Of a stretch of 64,000 nt of DNA, positions 38,936 through 49,020 are shown piece by piece. The position numbers and the translations under genes are program-made. The DNA is from Sulfuriferula sp. (GTDB taxonomy: Bacteria > Pseudomonadota > Gammaproteobacteria > Burkholderiales > Sulfuriferulaceae), in assembly GCA_031291235.1 (NCBI GenBank), contig JARLJL010000012.1, positions 124,001 through 188,000 of the forward strand. The letters run 5' to 3'. The notes below the pieces were generated by a model. That model was not told where the DNA came from, made no database searches, and saw only the letters and a list, made by a program, of their open reading frames with translations. How positions within the stretch are numbered: position 1 is the first letter of the stretch; the number at the start of each line of letters is the position of its first letter.

Positions 38936-39916
38936 TCAACCGCCCGTCATCGACATGAACCGCACTATCTTTTCCGGCTGTTCGCGGAACTCATGTCGCT
39001 CCGGCTTGCGGGTGAGGGCGACGCGGATGGCGTCTTCGAGTTCGCTGTCGCTTGCGCCGCCGCGTAGCAGCGGGCGAAATTCGAATTTGTCTTCCTGCCC
39101 CAGGCACAGGTACAGGGTGCCGTCCACCGATAGTCGGACGCGGTTGCAGGTTTCGCAGAAATGTTGCGAGATCGGGGTGATGAAGCCGACGGAAAATGCA
39201 CCGTCGGGGGTGCCTAAATAACGCGCCGGGCCGGCGCCGTGGAAGTTGGTGTCGATCAGGCCGAATTGCTCGGCGAGCCGGGCCTTGACCGGCTGCAGGT
39301 CGAGATAGGCGCTGTTGCGTCCGGTAGCGCCGATGGGCATGGTTTCGATCAGGCGCAGGGTAAAGCCCTGTGCTATGCAGTAAGCGACCATGTCGTCGAT
39401 TTCGTCGTCGTTGGTGCCTTTCATCGCGACCATATTGATCTTGATGGGGTTGAAACCGGCCTGTTTGGCGTGTTGCAGGCCGGCCAGAATATCCGGCAGC
39501 GCATCGCGTCCGGTGATGGCCTTGATGCGCTCGGGACGCAGTGAGTCCAGGCTGACGTTGAGCCGGGAAACGCCGGCGGCTTTGAGCGCTACTGCGTGTT
39601 TGTCCAGCTGAGTGGCATTGGTGGACAGCGACAGGTCGTTGATGCCGGGTAGCGCCGCGATGCGCTGCGCGAGCTGGGGCAGGTGGCGGCGCAACAGCGG
39701 TTCGCCGCCGGTCATGCGGATGCGCTGCAGTCCCAGACGCGCAAAAGCGCCCAGCAGGCGTTCGATCTCGTCGAAGTTTAGCCAGTGGGAAGGCTCTTCG
39801 AAGTCGTGGAAGTCTTCGGGCATGCAGTAGCTGCAGCGCAGATCGCAACGGTCGGTCACGGAAAGGCGCAAGTATTCGATACGGCGACCGAAGGGATCGG
39901 ATAAACCTATAGGCAT
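38936..39916 (-). CDS. moaA: GTP 3',8-cyclase MoaA
   Basis: 326 residues. The radical-SAM cluster is C24, C28 and C31 (CDLRCSYC). The C-terminal cluster uses CETCNRVRLS and a further cysteine in LYLCLG. The protein ends in Gly-Gly, needed for catalysis. MoaA turns GTP into 3',8-cH2GTP, the first step of molybdenum cofactor synthesis. It is divergent from mobB, another cofactor gene, across 96 bases. Confidence 0.96.
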   Translation of the reverse strand: MPIGLSDPFGRRIEYLRLSVTDRCDLRCSYCMPEDFHDFEEPSHWLNFDEIERLLGAFARLGLQRIRMTGGEPLLRRHLPQLAQRIAALPGINDLSLSTNATQLDKHAVALKAAGVSRLNVSLDSLRPERIKAITGRDALPDILAGLQHAKQAGFNPIKINMVAMKGTNDDEIDDMVAYCIAQGFTLRLIETMPIGATGRNSAYLDLQPVKARLAEQFGLIDTNFHGAGPARYLGTPDGAFSVGFITPISQHFCETCNRVRLSVDGTLYLCLGQEDKFEFRPLLRGGASDSELEDAIRVALTRKPERHEFREQPEKIVRFMSMTGG

Positions 39917-39972
39917 GGTGTAAAATAACAGATGGGCGTTAAGCTTTTATAAATATAACCCTATTTGGGGCT

Positions 39973-39998
39973 TTAATCAAAGTAGTTAATCAAAGTAG
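39973..39998. repeat. Two tandem 13-base repeats
   Basis: The unit TTAATCAAAGTAG occurs twice in a row (39973-39985 and 39986-39998) in the moaA-mobB divergent region, 14 bases before mobB. It could be a regulator half-site pair. Confidence 0.6.
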
Positions 39999-40012
39999 AA
40001 GGTAAAATACGG

Positions 40013-40498
40013 ATGCAGGTATTCGGCTTCGCCGGCTGGAGCGGTAGCGGTAAAACCACGCTGATCGAGCGGTTAATTGCATTGTTTGTGGCCGACGGCC
40101 TGCGTGTGGCGACGATCAAGCATACGCATCACGATTTCGATCTGGATCATCCGGGCAAGGATAGCTGGCGCCACCGCGAGGCAGGCGCGACAGAAGTCTT
40201 GCTGACGTCGGATCGGCGTTGGGCGTTATTGCACGAATTGGGCGACGCAGCCGAACCGGATCTGCAGACCTTGCTGGCCAAGCTTGAGCCATGCGATGCG
40301 GTGCTGATCGAGGGTTGCAAATTTGCCGATGTACCCAAGCTGGAAGTATATCGCGCAGCGCTGGGCAAGCCCTGCCTGCATGCCGGCGACAGTGCGATAA
40401 TCGCAGTGGTGACCGACTCGGTTGTACAGACGGATTTGCCTTGTCTGGACATTAATCAGCCGCAGCAAATTTACGATTTCCTGAAAGCAAGATTGTGA
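40013..40498 (+). CDS. mobB: Molybdopterin-guanine dinucleotide biosynthesis protein MobB
   Basis: 161 residues. A GTPase P-loop (GWSGSGKTT, residues 8-16), the switch KHTHHDFDLD and the DSWRHREAGA block are the MobB signature. It assists MobA in attaching GMP to molybdopterin. Its stop overlaps the ispD start by one base (TGATG), an unexpected link to the isoprenoid pathway. Confidence 0.95.
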   Translation: MQVFGFAGWSGSGKTTLIERLIALFVADGLRVATIKHTHHDFDLDHPGKDSWRHREAGATEVLLTSDRRWALLHELGDAAEPDLQTLLAKLEPCDAVLIEGCKFADVPKLEVYRAALGKPCLHAGDSAIIAVVTDSVVQTDLPCLDINQPQQIYDFLKARL

Positions 40499-41190
40499 TG
40501 ATTCAATATTACGGACTCATTCCCGCAGCCGGGATCGGGTCGCGCATGGGTGTGGATTTGCCCAAACAATATCTGCCCATTGCCGGCCGCCCGATGATTT
40601 ATCATGCGGTGCGAGCAATGGCGACGTCGCCGCGGATTACGCGCGTATTCGTGGTGCTGGCGGCCGGCGATGTGTGGTGGGACGAATACGACTGGTCGGC
40701 ATTCGACGGTAAATTGCAGGTGCTGCGTTGCGGCGGCGCCACCCGTGCCGACAGTGTGACTAACGGCCTGGCGGCGATGGGAGCCGACGCGCAGGACTGG
40801 GTACTGGTGCACGATGCCGCCAGACCGTGCCTGACCGGGGCAATGATCGCCAGCCTGATCGATGCCGTAGGCGAGACCGAGGTCGGCGGTTTGCTGGCGA
40901 TACCGGTTGCCGATACCCTGAAGCGGGCGCATGGGCAACATGTTAGTGCAACCGAGCCGCGGGAAGGTTTGTGGCAGGCGCAGACGCCGCAGATGTTCCG
41001 TCATGCCATGCTGTTGCAGGCTTTGAGCCTGGATCACGGTTTTGTGCATACCGACGAAGCCAGCGCGATTGAAGCGCTGGGCCATGCGCCGCTACTGGTG
41101 GCCGCCGACAGCAGCAATTTCAAGGTAACGTACCCCAACGATTTGACGATGGCGCGACTGATGCTCGCGCAGGAAAGAGCAGAGCAATGA
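40498..41190 (+). CDS. ispD: 2-C-methyl-D-erythritol 4-phosphate cytidylyltransferase
   Basis: 230 residues with the nucleotidyltransferase loop [10 protein letters not shown], then [12 protein letters not shown] and VHDAARPC. It joins CTP to methylerythritol phosphate in the non-mevalonate isoprenoid pathway. A GTG three bases earlier is possible but the ATG inside the mobB stop is preferred. It overlaps ispF by four bases. Confidence 0.96.
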   Translation: MIQYYGLIPAAGIGSRMGVDLPKQYLPIAGRPMIYHAVRAMATSPRITRVFVVLAAGDVWWDEYDWSAFDGKLQVLRCGGATRADSVTNGLAAMGADAQDWVLVHDAARPCLTGAMIASLIDAVGETEVGGLLAIPVADTLKRAHGQHVSATEPREGLWQAQTPQMFRHAMLLQALSLDHGFVHTDEASAIEALGHAPLLVAADSSNFKVTYPNDLTMARLMLAQERAEQ

Positions 41191-41672
41191 CTGATTTACG
41201 CATAGGCCACGGTTTCGACGTGCATGCATTTGCCGCGGAACGCAAACTTGTTATCGGCGGCGTCACCATACCGTATGCGCTGGGGCTGGCCGGGCATTCC
41301 GACGCCGACGTATTGCTGCACGCGATTTGCGACGCGTTGCTGGGCGCAGCCGGGCTGGGCGATATCGGCCGGCATTTCCCCGATACCGATGCGCGTTACC
41401 GCGGCATCGACAGCCGCCGTCTGTTGCGCGAGGTGGCCGGGCTGATTGCGGCACAGGGTTATCAGCTGGTTAATCTGGACAGCACCATCATCGCGCAAGC
41501 GCCGAAAATGGCGCCGCATATTGCGACCATGCAGGCTAATATTGCCGCCGATCTGGGCGTCGCAGCCGGCGCGGTCAACGTGAAAGCGACTACGACTGAA
41601 AAACTGGGCTTTACCGGGCGCGGCGAAGGTATTGCGGCCGAGGCGGTGTGCATATTGAGCGGGCGCGCATGA
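41187..41672 (+). CDS. ispF: 2-C-methyl-D-erythritol 2,4-cyclodiphosphate synthase
   Basis: 161 residues with the metal ligands D and H in [29 protein letters not shown], and the C-terminal [13 protein letters not shown]. It makes the cyclic diphosphate two steps after IspD. It overlaps ispD upstream and the histone-deacetylase-like gene downstream by four bases each. Confidence 0.97.
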   Translation: MTDLRIGHGFDVHAFAAERKLVIGGVTIPYALGLAGHSDADVLLHAICDALLGAAGLGDIGRHFPDTDARYRGIDSRRLLREVAGLIAAQGYQLVNLDSTIIAQAPKMAPHIATMQANIAADLGVAAGAVNVKATTTEKLGFTGRGEGIAAEAVCILSGRA

Positions 41673-42841
41673 GTTATTTACAGCCCACCCGCAAGGCCAC
41701 TTATATCGCCGGATCGAAATATCGCCGCAAGGCTTACGGCAGCAATCATCCTCTGGCGATTCCGCGCGTGTCGCTGGCGACCGAGCTGATCGATGCCTAC
41801 GGCGCATTGACGGCGGATGAATTTCTGCAAGCGCGCAAGGCAGCCGATTTCGAGCTGGAGTGGTTCCATACCCCGGAATACGTGTCGGCGTTCAAGCGCG
41901 CCGAGGCGCTGGGGAGAGTGAGCAACCCGGTACGCCAGCGCCATCAGCTGGGCACGCTGGAAAACCCGTATTTCGAGCAGTTCTTCACGATCCCGGCCAC
42001 GGCGACCGGCGCGTCTATCCAGGCCGCCGAGGAAGTGATACGCGGCCGCATCGCGTTCAACCCGGCGGGCGGCATGCATCATGCACGCCCTGATCAGGCG
42101 CACGGTTTCTGCTATTTCAACGACCCGGTGCTGGGGATATTACGCCTGCGCCGCGAGGGTTGGCGCGTGTTGTATGTGGATATCGACGCGCATCACGGCG
42201 ACGGCGTGGAAGCCGCATTTGCGGACGACTCCGAGGTGTTTACCCTGTCGCTGCACATGGACAGCCGCTATGCCTATCCGTTTAAGGGCGGCCAGCTGAG
42301 CGATACTGCGCGGGCAGGTAATACCAGTCTGAATGTGCCGCTGCCCAAGGATACCAACGATGCCGAATACCGTATGCTGTTCGATGCAGTGTGGCAGCCT
42401 GTGCTGGACCGATTCCGACCCGATGCCATCGTATTGCAGGCCGGGACGGACATGATCTTTGCCGATCCTCTGGGCAAGCTGGGTCTGTCCACGCAAGGCT
42501 TTCTGGCGACTGCGCAAACCATACTTGACACCAGTCCGCAGCATGCCGACGGTACCCCGCGCTTGCTTGTTACCGGCGGTGGCGGGTATCATCCACTGGT
42601 TCTGGCGCGGGCATGGGCCGGTCTGTGGGCGCTGCTGTCCGGGCGTGAATTGCCCGAGGCGTTGCCGTCAGCCGGCGCTGCCGCTTTACGCGCCGTCGAT
42701 TGGGATATGGACGAGGAAGAGGCGCATTATGAACAGCTGTTCACTTCGCGTCTGGATGTTCCGGGCAATTTGAACGTCCGTCCCGAAATCGATGATCTGG
42801 TTTTATCCATTCAACAACATCCTTTTTTGCAAACACCATGA
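41669..42841 (+). CDS. Histone deacetylase family (AcuC/AphA-like) amidohydrolase
   Basis: 390 residues. The zinc site is shown by GGMHHARPD (two histidines), [15 protein letters not shown] (Asp and His ligands), and GGGGYH near the end. Bacterial members deacetylate lysines, polyamines or acetoin-related substrates. The start overlaps ispF (ATGA) and the stop overlaps the aldo/keto reductase. The substrate cannot be inferred from an isoprenoid neighbourhood. Confidence 0.9.
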   Translation: MSYLQPTRKATYIAGSKYRRKAYGSNHPLAIPRVSLATELIDAYGALTADEFLQARKAADFELEWFHTPEYVSAFKRAEALGRVSNPVRQRHQLGTLENPYFEQFFTIPATATGASIQAAEEVIRGRIAFNPAGGMHHARPDQAHGFCYFNDPVLGILRLRREGWRVLYVDIDAHHGDGVEAAFADDSEVFTLSLHMDSRYAYPFKGGQLSDTARAGNTSLNVPLPKDTNDAEYRMLFDAVWQPVLDRFRPDAIVLQAGTDMIFADPLGKLGLSTQGFLATAQTILDTSPQHADGTPRLLVTGGGGYHPLVLARAWAGLWALLSGRELPEALPSAGAAALRAVDWDMDEEEAHYEQLFTSRLDVPGNLNVRPEIDDLVLSIQQHPFLQTP

Positions 42842-43986
42842 CTACGACGCTTATTCCCGGCCATTGCACGATGATGGCAACCAAACAATACGTCACTACT
42901 ATCGGCAAAGACTGCGCCGCAGGCCATTACAGCGATTTTCTCAACGTGCATTTACAATTGTCTTCTATCGGTCTGGGGACGTTTCCCGGCGCGCCGGTGG
43001 ACGAGGTCGATGCGCAATATGCCGATATCGTGTCCGAGGCGCTGACCCACGGCATTAACGTGATCGATACCGGCGCACATTATCGCTATGGCCGTTCTGC
43101 CGCTGCGGTCGGTGTCGGCGTGCGTCGTGCACTGGAGGCAGGCGTAAAGCGCGAACAGATGTTTCTGGTATCCAAGGGCGGATTTCTAAGCTTTCGCGAC
43201 GGACGCCCGGACGATCTGGCGGCCTGGTTCAAGGCGGAAGTCGTGGACAAGGGGCTGGGCCGGGTCGAGGATCTGACCCAGGCGCATTGCATCAGCCCGG
43301 AATACATCGCGTTCCAGCTGGAATTGTCGCGGCAGCTGATGGGCGTGGAAACGCTGGATGCATTCCTCATCGACCAGCCCGAAGTGCATATTCCTGTGAT
43401 TGGCAAGGATCAGCTCAATCGCAAACTGGAGAAGGTATTCATGGTGCTGGAGCAGGCCGTGAAGGATAAAAAGCTGCGCTATTACGGCATCTCGACCTTC
43501 AACGGCTTCCGCGTGGAAACGGATAATCCGCTATTCCAGTCGATTACCTCGATGCAGGGCCATGCCGAAAAAGCCGCGCGCGCCATCTGGCAGGACGATC
43601 AGGCCAAGCACCAGTTCAAAGTGGTACAAATGCCGTTCAATCAGGTGATGCAGGAGGGATTTACGCGTTTCAGCCAGACCACCGGTCAGGGCAACGTGGG
43701 GTCAACGATACAGGCCGCACATCAGCTCGGCGTGTATCTGATGGCCAGTCATACCATGTTCAAAGGCCATCTGGCGACGCAGGCGATGGATGCGGTGATA
43801 CAAAGCATGCCGATGCTGCAGAATCACGCCCAGCGGGCGATACAGTTCAACCGCTCGACGCCGGGCGTGGGCACGGCGCTGGTAGGGATCAGTACGCCGG
43901 CGCATCTGCAGGATGCGCTGGCCGTTTCGCGCATGGCACCGCTGGAAAAAGCCGCCTATTTGCAGATGTACCAGCGTACCGAGTAA
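42838..43986 (+). CDS. Aldo/keto reductase
   Basis: 382 residues, longer than the usual 300-340. The N-terminal GLGTFPGAP is followed by VIDTGAHYRYGRS, holding the catalytic Asp and Tyr, then LVSKGGF with the Lys. The C-terminal RSTPGVGTALVGIS is the NADP-site block. The start overlaps the deacetylase gene by four bases. It converges on the GGDEF-EAL gene with only two bases between stop codons. Confidence 0.88.
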   Translation: MTTTLIPGHCTMMATKQYVTTIGKDCAAGHYSDFLNVHLQLSSIGLGTFPGAPVDEVDAQYADIVSEALTHGINVIDTGAHYRYGRSAAAVGVGVRRALEAGVKREQMFLVSKGGFLSFRDGRPDDLAAWFKAEVVDKGLGRVEDLTQAHCISPEYIAFQLELSRQLMGVETLDAFLIDQPEVHIPVIGKDQLNRKLEKVFMVLEQAVKDKKLRYYGISTFNGFRVETDNPLFQSITSMQGHAEKAARAIWQDDQAKHQFKVVQMPFNQVMQEGFTRFSQTTGQGNVGSTIQAAHQLGVYLMASHTMFKGHLATQAMDAVIQSMPMLQNHAQRAIQFNRSTPGVGTALVGISTPAHLQDALAVSRMAPLEKAAYLQMYQRTE

Positions 43987-43988
43987 TC

Positions 43989-46388
43989 CTAATCGTCGGT
44001 CTGGCTATCCAGCAGCTGTTCGAATTCAGCTACAGCCAGCGCCGGCGCAAACAGGAAACCCTGCAGTTCGTCGCACCCGGCTGAAATTAAAAATGCCTGT
44101 TGCGTTTCCGTTTCCACGCCTTCGGCAATCACCTTGAGATTAAGGGCATGCGACAGGTTGATGATGGCGGTAGCAATCGCCATGTCGCTTTCGTCCTGCG
44201 GGATATCCTGTACGAAGGAGCGGTCGATTTTGAGTTTGTTAAGCGGGAAGCGCTTGAGGTAATTGAGGCTGGAATAACCCGTGCCGAAATCGTCTACGGA
44301 GAGCCTGACCCCCAGTGCTGACAAGGCTTTCAGGCGATAAAGCGCATCTTCCGCATCCTTGATCAGGATGGATTCGGTCAGTTCCAGTTCCAGTTGCTCC
44401 GCAGGCAAGTCATATTCTTCCAGCGCTGCGGCAATGCTTTCGACAAAACCGGTTTGCTGGAACTGCAGGGCCGACACATTGATAGCGACCACCAGCTGGC
44501 GCTGCTGACTATGCCAGATGGCAGCCTGCTTGACCGCTTCGCGTACCACCCAGTTGCCGATGGGGACGATGACGCCGGTTTCTTCGGCAACGGGAATGAA
44601 CTGGCCCGGGCTGATATAGCCGAGTTCGTCGTCGTACCAGCGGATCAGCGCTTCCGCGCCGATAATTTTGCCGCTCTTGAGATCGACTTGCGGCTGATAG
44701 TGCAGCTTGAATTGCTGATGCTCCAGCGCCTGACGCATGGCGTAGTCGAGCTTCATGCGCGACAGCAGGCCGATATTCATTTGCGGCTGGTAGAAACGGA
44801 AATCCGAACGTCCGCGTTCTTTGACGTGATACATGGCGCTGTCGGCATTTTTGATCAGGTCGTCGAATGTGCTGCCGTCCTCCGGATACATGGCGATGCC
44901 TATGCTGCAGGTGACGGTGAAATTGATCTCGTTGATGGCAAACGGCTGGGTCAGTGCATCGAGTATGCGTTTGGCGCTGATTTCCACGCCGCGCGCGTCA
45001 GTCTGTTCCAGCATCAGCACGAATTCGTCTCCGCCCAGACGCGATGCCATGTCGATTTCGCGTATGCAATTCTTCAGCCGTTGCGCAACTTCGACCAGCA
45101 CCTGGTCGCCGAACTGGTGGCCTAGCGAGTCGTTGATTTTCTTGAAATGGTCAAGGTCGAGGAAGAGGATGGCGAAGCTGGAGTGATTGCGTTTTGCCAG
45201 ATTGATAGTACGTTCGATCTGTTGCGTCAGCAGCAGTCGGTTGGGCAAGCCGGTGAGCGCATCGTTATAAGCCAGTTCTTCAATTCGCTTCTTCGCGACA
45301 TGCGTTTCGGTCAGGTCTTTGAGGAAACACAGATGATGCGTGGTTTTGTGGAAGGTGTCCTGTACTCTGACGATAGAGGCTACGCACAGATAACTGTCGC
45401 CGTTCTTGTGACGGTTCCACAACTCGGCTTCCCAGTATCCCTGGCTATCGATCTCTGCCATCAGTTCGTCCAGTCTGTTATCGTCGCAGCGGATGAAAAA
45501 CATGTCGCACAGCGTCAGGTTCAGCAATTCGGCCTGGGAATATCCGGTCAGATTTTCGCAACTGGGGTTGGCGGCAATAATGTTGTGTTCGGTGTCGGTA
45601 ATGAAAATGGCATTCAGGCTGGCTTCAAATACCTTGGAGGCGAGTTGCAGGCGCGCTTCATTGGCGACCTGTTGGCTGATATCGCGATAGGTGTATACCT
45701 TGCCTATGGGCTGGCCGCGCGAATATTGCGGCAGCGACACGCACTCCAGTATGCGCCCGGAGCGTAGCGTCAATGTTTCGGCGGATTGCAGCAGATGGGT
45801 GGTGTCGGATTTGGCCATGTGGTTTTCGTTGCGGGCAACGATAGCCTGGTTGATCCATTCGTAAATAGCGGCGTCATTGCGTTCGGTCAGCAAGGTGACC
45901 GGCATATCCCAGAGTGCGGCGAAGGTCTGGTTGTAGGCGCGTATGGCGTGGTTAAGATCGGTGACCAGCAGGCCGTCGGCAGAGGATTCCAGCGTGGCGC
46001 GCAATTCTGCGATAAGGCGCTCCAGCTCGTTTTCCGCATGACGCTGTTCGGTTACGTCGCGTATGGCGACAACATATAGCACGTTGTCGTCGGAACGTAT
46101 CATGGTCACGCGCCGCTCGACATGGAGTACCGAACCGTTCAAGTGGTTGAGCAGCGTTTCCGACTGGATTTCGCTGCTTAGGCCCTGTGCCACGTCTTCC
46201 CAGAAGAACAGGTCTTCCGGCGTGCAGGCCAGATCAATTACCGCTTTGCCGACCAGCCAGTCGGGCTCGGCGCCGATTAATGCGGCAGCCGGTTTGTTTG
46301 CGGCGACGATGCGCAAGTCGATAGGATCGACCAGCCAGACTGCGTCCAGCATGCCTTCGATAAATGCCAGCCAGTACGTGTTCATCAT
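43989..46388 (-). CDS. PAS-GGDEF-EAL c-di-GMP enzyme
   Basis: 799 residues with no clear membrane segment. Three PAS-like domains (about 5-120, 130-250 and 255-375) precede GGDEF (about 380-540) and EAL (about 550-795). The cyclase motif is GGDEF with RxxD (REID) five residues earlier. The EAL side has EALIRW, ELTES, DDFGTGYSSL and IAEGVET, all present. The start overlaps the upstream HD-GYP stop by four bases, so three c-di-GMP activities are translationally linked. Confidence 0.92.
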   Translation of the reverse strand: MMNTYWLAFIEGMLDAVWLVDPIDLRIVAANKPAAALIGAEPDWLVGKAVIDLACTPEDLFFWEDVAQGLSSEIQSETLLNHLNGSVLHVERRVTMIRSDDNVLYVVAIRDVTEQRHAENELERLIAELRATLESSADGLLVTDLNHAIRAYNQTFAALWDMPVTLLTERNDAAIYEWINQAIVARNENHMAKSDTTHLLQSAETLTLRSGRILECVSLPQYSRGQPIGKVYTYRDISQQVANEARLQLASKVFEASLNAIFITDTEHNIIAANPSCENLTGYSQAELLNLTLCDMFFIRCDDNRLDELMAEIDSQGYWEAELWNRHKNGDSYLCVASIVRVQDTFHKTTHHLCFLKDLTETHVAKKRIEELAYNDALTGLPNRLLLTQQIERTINLAKRNHSSFAILFLDLDHFKKINDSLGHQFGDQVLVEVAQRLKNCIREIDMASRLGGDEFVLMLEQTDARGVEISAKRILDALTQPFAINEINFTVTCSIGIAMYPEDGSTFDDLIKNADSAMYHVKERGRSDFRFYQPQMNIGLLSRMKLDYAMRQALEHQQFKLHYQPQVDLKSGKIIGAEALIRWYDDELGYISPGQFIPVAEETGVIVPIGNWVVREAVKQAAIWHSQQRQLVVAINVSALQFQQTGFVESIAAALEEYDLPAEQLELELTESILIKDAEDALYRLKALSALGVRLSVDDFGTGYSSLNYLKRFPLNKLKIDRSFVQDIPQDESDMAIATAIINLSHALNLKVIAEGVETETQQAFLISAGCDELQGFLFAPALAVAEFEQLLDSQTDD

Positions 46389-47659
46389 GATGACAGCGCC
46401 GCAGTTTCGATGGAACGGCCGCGTTCGAAGAAGTAGCAGGCGCGTTTGCGCGGAGATAGATAGTCGAATACGATTTTTGGCAGCTGCAGCGGTTTCAGGC
46501 TGCGCTGGATGCCAATTTCGGGATGGGCTTCAAGATCGACTATCAAGGCTTCGTCGCTCGGTATGCTGGCGTCGTAAATCAGTACCTTGGGCTTGAGTGG
46601 GCGGGATGAGTTGACGGTGATAACCAGTGCATAACGCTGATCGCTTAATTGTATGACCGAACCTGGCGGATAAACTCCCATCATATGCACAAAGCGCGAA
46701 ATGGTACCGGTGTTGAATTTCGGACGCAGCTTGGCGAATATGAAAGACAGGGCTTCGTGCGGGGTGACGGCCGCGCTGGGGTTGCTGGGATTGCACAGGT
46801 GATCATAGGTGTTGATCAGACTGACGATTTGGCTGGGCAAGGGAATGTCTTTTTCGGTGGAACGCAGCGGAAAACCGCTGCCATCGGCATATTCATGGTG
46901 TTGCGCAATGATTTGCTGGATCACGCTGGAGCAACCCATTTGTTTTGCCAGTGTCAGGCTGTGCGCAACATGCGTTTCGTAAAGGTTGTTTTCGGCCGGG
47001 GTGAAATGTTCATCATGCCAGCGGATACGATTCGGCAACATGATCTTGCCGATATCGTGTAACAGGGCTGCCACGCCGATATCCTGGATTTGCGGCGCGT
47101 CCATGCCGCTGGCTTTGGCGAGCAGCATGGATAGTATGGTGACATTCAGCGAATGCAGCATATTCTTTTCGCCGTGATTTTCCGAGAGCAGGCGTATGGA
47201 TACCTCGTCCTGGCCGAGAAAATCGTTGATGAATTCGGCGATCAGTTTTTCCGCATTCTTGAGACAGGATTGTGGTTGCTGGGTAATCTGGTCAACGATG
47301 TCCTTGTAAATTCCCAGCGCTTCGTTAAAGCGCCGGTCGCAGGACAAGAGTTGCGCCCGCTGCTGGTTGAGCATGGCCTTGTGCTGCTGTTTTTTGTCCA
47401 GCACGGGCTGTTCGGCAGCTGCGCTAGCTATCGGTTTCGTTGATGCGCTGCAGGTGCCGTCGAGGTCGATATCGCTTTTGTCGGGCGCATAGCGAACTTT
47501 ACGCACACCCAGCGAGCGTATGGTATCGATTTGGGATTGATGCTGAATTTTAAAATGGTTGAGCGGGAAGGGATGTTGCATCCAGCCCAGATCCAGAAAA
47601 ACGTAAAGCCCGATTTGTAAATCAGCAATATCAATTAATCGGGTATTGTCTTTATTCAT
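46385..47659 (-). CDS. HD-GYP domain phosphodiesterase with N-terminal DUF3391
   Basis: 424 residues. The N-terminal DLQIGLYVFLDLGWMQHPF is typical of DUF3391. The HD-GYP part has ALLHDIGKIMLPNR near residue 205 and HHEYADGSGFP near 265. The last motif reads GFP rather than GYP, a known kind of variation but worth noting. It is coupled to the GGDEF-EAL gene downstream. A short palindrome, ATGTTA-N5-TAACAT, lies 26 bases upstream of the start. Confidence 0.88.
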   Translation of the reverse strand: MNKDNTRLIDIADLQIGLYVFLDLGWMQHPFPLNHFKIQHQSQIDTIRSLGVRKVRYAPDKSDIDLDGTCSASTKPIASAAAEQPVLDKKQQHKAMLNQQRAQLLSCDRRFNEALGIYKDIVDQITQQPQSCLKNAEKLIAEFINDFLGQDEVSIRLLSENHGEKNMLHSLNVTILSMLLAKASGMDAPQIQDIGVAALLHDIGKIMLPNRIRWHDEHFTPAENNLYETHVAHSLTLAKQMGCSSVIQQIIAQHHEYADGSGFPLRSTEKDIPLPSQIVSLINTYDHLCNPSNPSAAVTPHEALSFIFAKLRPKFNTGTISRFVHMMGVYPPGSVIQLSDQRYALVITVNSSRPLKPKVLIYDASIPSDEALIVDLEAHPEIGIQRSLKPLQLPKIVFDYLSPRKRACYFFERGRSIETAALSS

Positions 47660-47684
47660 TGCGGTTCACAGCAGAATCGTTGTT

Positions 47685-47701
47685 ATGTTATATCGTAACA
47701 T
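47685..47701. promoter_or_regulatory. Palindrome upstream of HD-GYP gene
   Basis: Six-base arms ATGTTA and TAACAT around a five-base centre, ending 26 bases before the ATG of the HD-GYP gene. On the reverse strand it covers a TATAAC that could be a -10 box, so an operator is possible. Confidence 0.3.
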
Positions 47702-47764
47702 GCTTACATATTACGACTAAACCCATTTTTAAATTTTTCGCGTGTGGCAGCATCGTTGCGACAT

Positions 47765-48784
47765 TCAGGCTGGCATGTCGAGGGATTGCTGTAGGCTGTC
47801 GCGACGCCAGAATTTCAGCAGATTGCTGCGTTGTATTTGCCAATCGACAAGGCGATGTTGGGTCGCGGTGGTGATCTGTAGCGACGATATCCGGCCTGAT
47901 TTCAGCCCCGCGAGTAATGGCGCAAACCAGTCGTGTTCCAGTTGCAGCAGTGCTTCGCGCCAGCCGGTATAGTCGCCGTATTGCGCACCGCCAGTAAGGG
48001 CGTCGAGCAGAATGATGGCCGGCTGGTCTATGGCAGCAGCATTCACAGGCAGCTTGTCGTTGGGAACGCCGGCGGCAAAAGCCAGCGCACGGGCATCGCT
48101 ATCGTTCGCATACAGTTTGCTGCAAGCAACCGCTTCCGTTTTCGGCAATACGCCGCCGCCCCAGCACCACAGACTATTGATGGGCAGTTCGCCGCGCGCT
48201 TCGCGGATATCATTGACATTCAGGCTGAAGAACAGCATCTGTATCTCGTTATACAGACGGTGCCAGGCCAACGCATCGGGTCCGCCGGGCAGATAGGCAT
48301 CAATGTGCTTGCCGGCTACGCTATTGACACTGTGTGTGGTCAGCGTCGGCGGGGTATCTATCTTGAGGTACCAGCGATTGGGGCGCAATGGATAGAGTAG
48401 CAATCCATCCTGGCGGAAATGGCGGTTGAATGCCTCGGCAAATTGCTCGGCTTCGTCCTGACTGATATTGAACGCAGCGCTATCGACCAGCATCAGCTGG
48501 TCCCGCGTTGCGCGCAAATGCACTGGGTCTGCGCGCAGCCAGTAATGTTCTGCCGGATTGCCGCCATCGGCCAACAGGGTAATGGGCGCGATGGGCCAAT
48601 CCGCTTGCCGGGCAATGCCGAAACGACGGTACAGAACAGCATCCATGCCGCCGGGCGCATCAGTCATGGTATGGCTGCCCCGTGCCAGCAGGGTGGCAAG
48701 TGCCGGCAAAGCCAGATTGTCCAGCAGCGCCTGCCGCATTTCGGCAGCGGGAATAAGATGGGGGACAAGCAGATCAATATGCAT
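47765..48784 (-). CDS. RpfE-like protein (phosphoglycerate mutase-like fold)
   Basis: 339 residues with no signal peptide. The sequence resembles the RpfE-type regulatory or phosphoglycerate-mutase-like proteins found in beta- and gammaproteobacteria. Recognisable blocks are HIDLLVPHL, LRADPVHLRATRDQLML near residue 90, GGPDALAWHRLYNEIQMLFF near 175 and LWCWGGGVLP near 205. The enzymatic role, if any, is unknown; RpfE was named from the Xanthomonas pathogenicity cluster. It is a single gene. Confidence 0.75.
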   Translation of the reverse strand: MHIDLLVPHLIPAAEMRQALLDNLALPALATLLARGSHTMTDAPGGMDAVLYRRFGIARQADWPIAPITLLADGGNPAEHYWLRADPVHLRATRDQLMLVDSAAFNISQDEAEQFAEAFNRHFRQDGLLLYPLRPNRWYLKIDTPPTLTTHSVNSVAGKHIDAYLPGGPDALAWHRLYNEIQMLFFSLNVNDIREARGELPINSLWCWGGGVLPKTEAVACSKLYANDSDARALAFAAGVPNDKLPVNAAAIDQPAIILLDALTGGAQYGDYTGWREALLQLEHDWFAPLLAGLKSGRISSLQITTATQHRLVDWQIQRSNLLKFWRRDSLQQSLDMPA

Positions 48785-49020
48785 TGCTGAAGTTTAGCAT
48801 TGGGCAGAAATGTGAGGGTATGTAATTTTGGCTGTATGTGTTGTATGTTCGTTGGTATTTGCATACCATTGAAACCGGTGGCTGTCGCCGGTAGCCTGAT
48901 TTTGCAGGATGCACGAGCAACCTCCGGATGAAACAGTGATAATAAATCAGCCGACGCGCTTGACAGCATATTTGTCACGTATTCCGAATATGCTGCCGAT
49001 GGCAGGCTTAACGCATAAGG

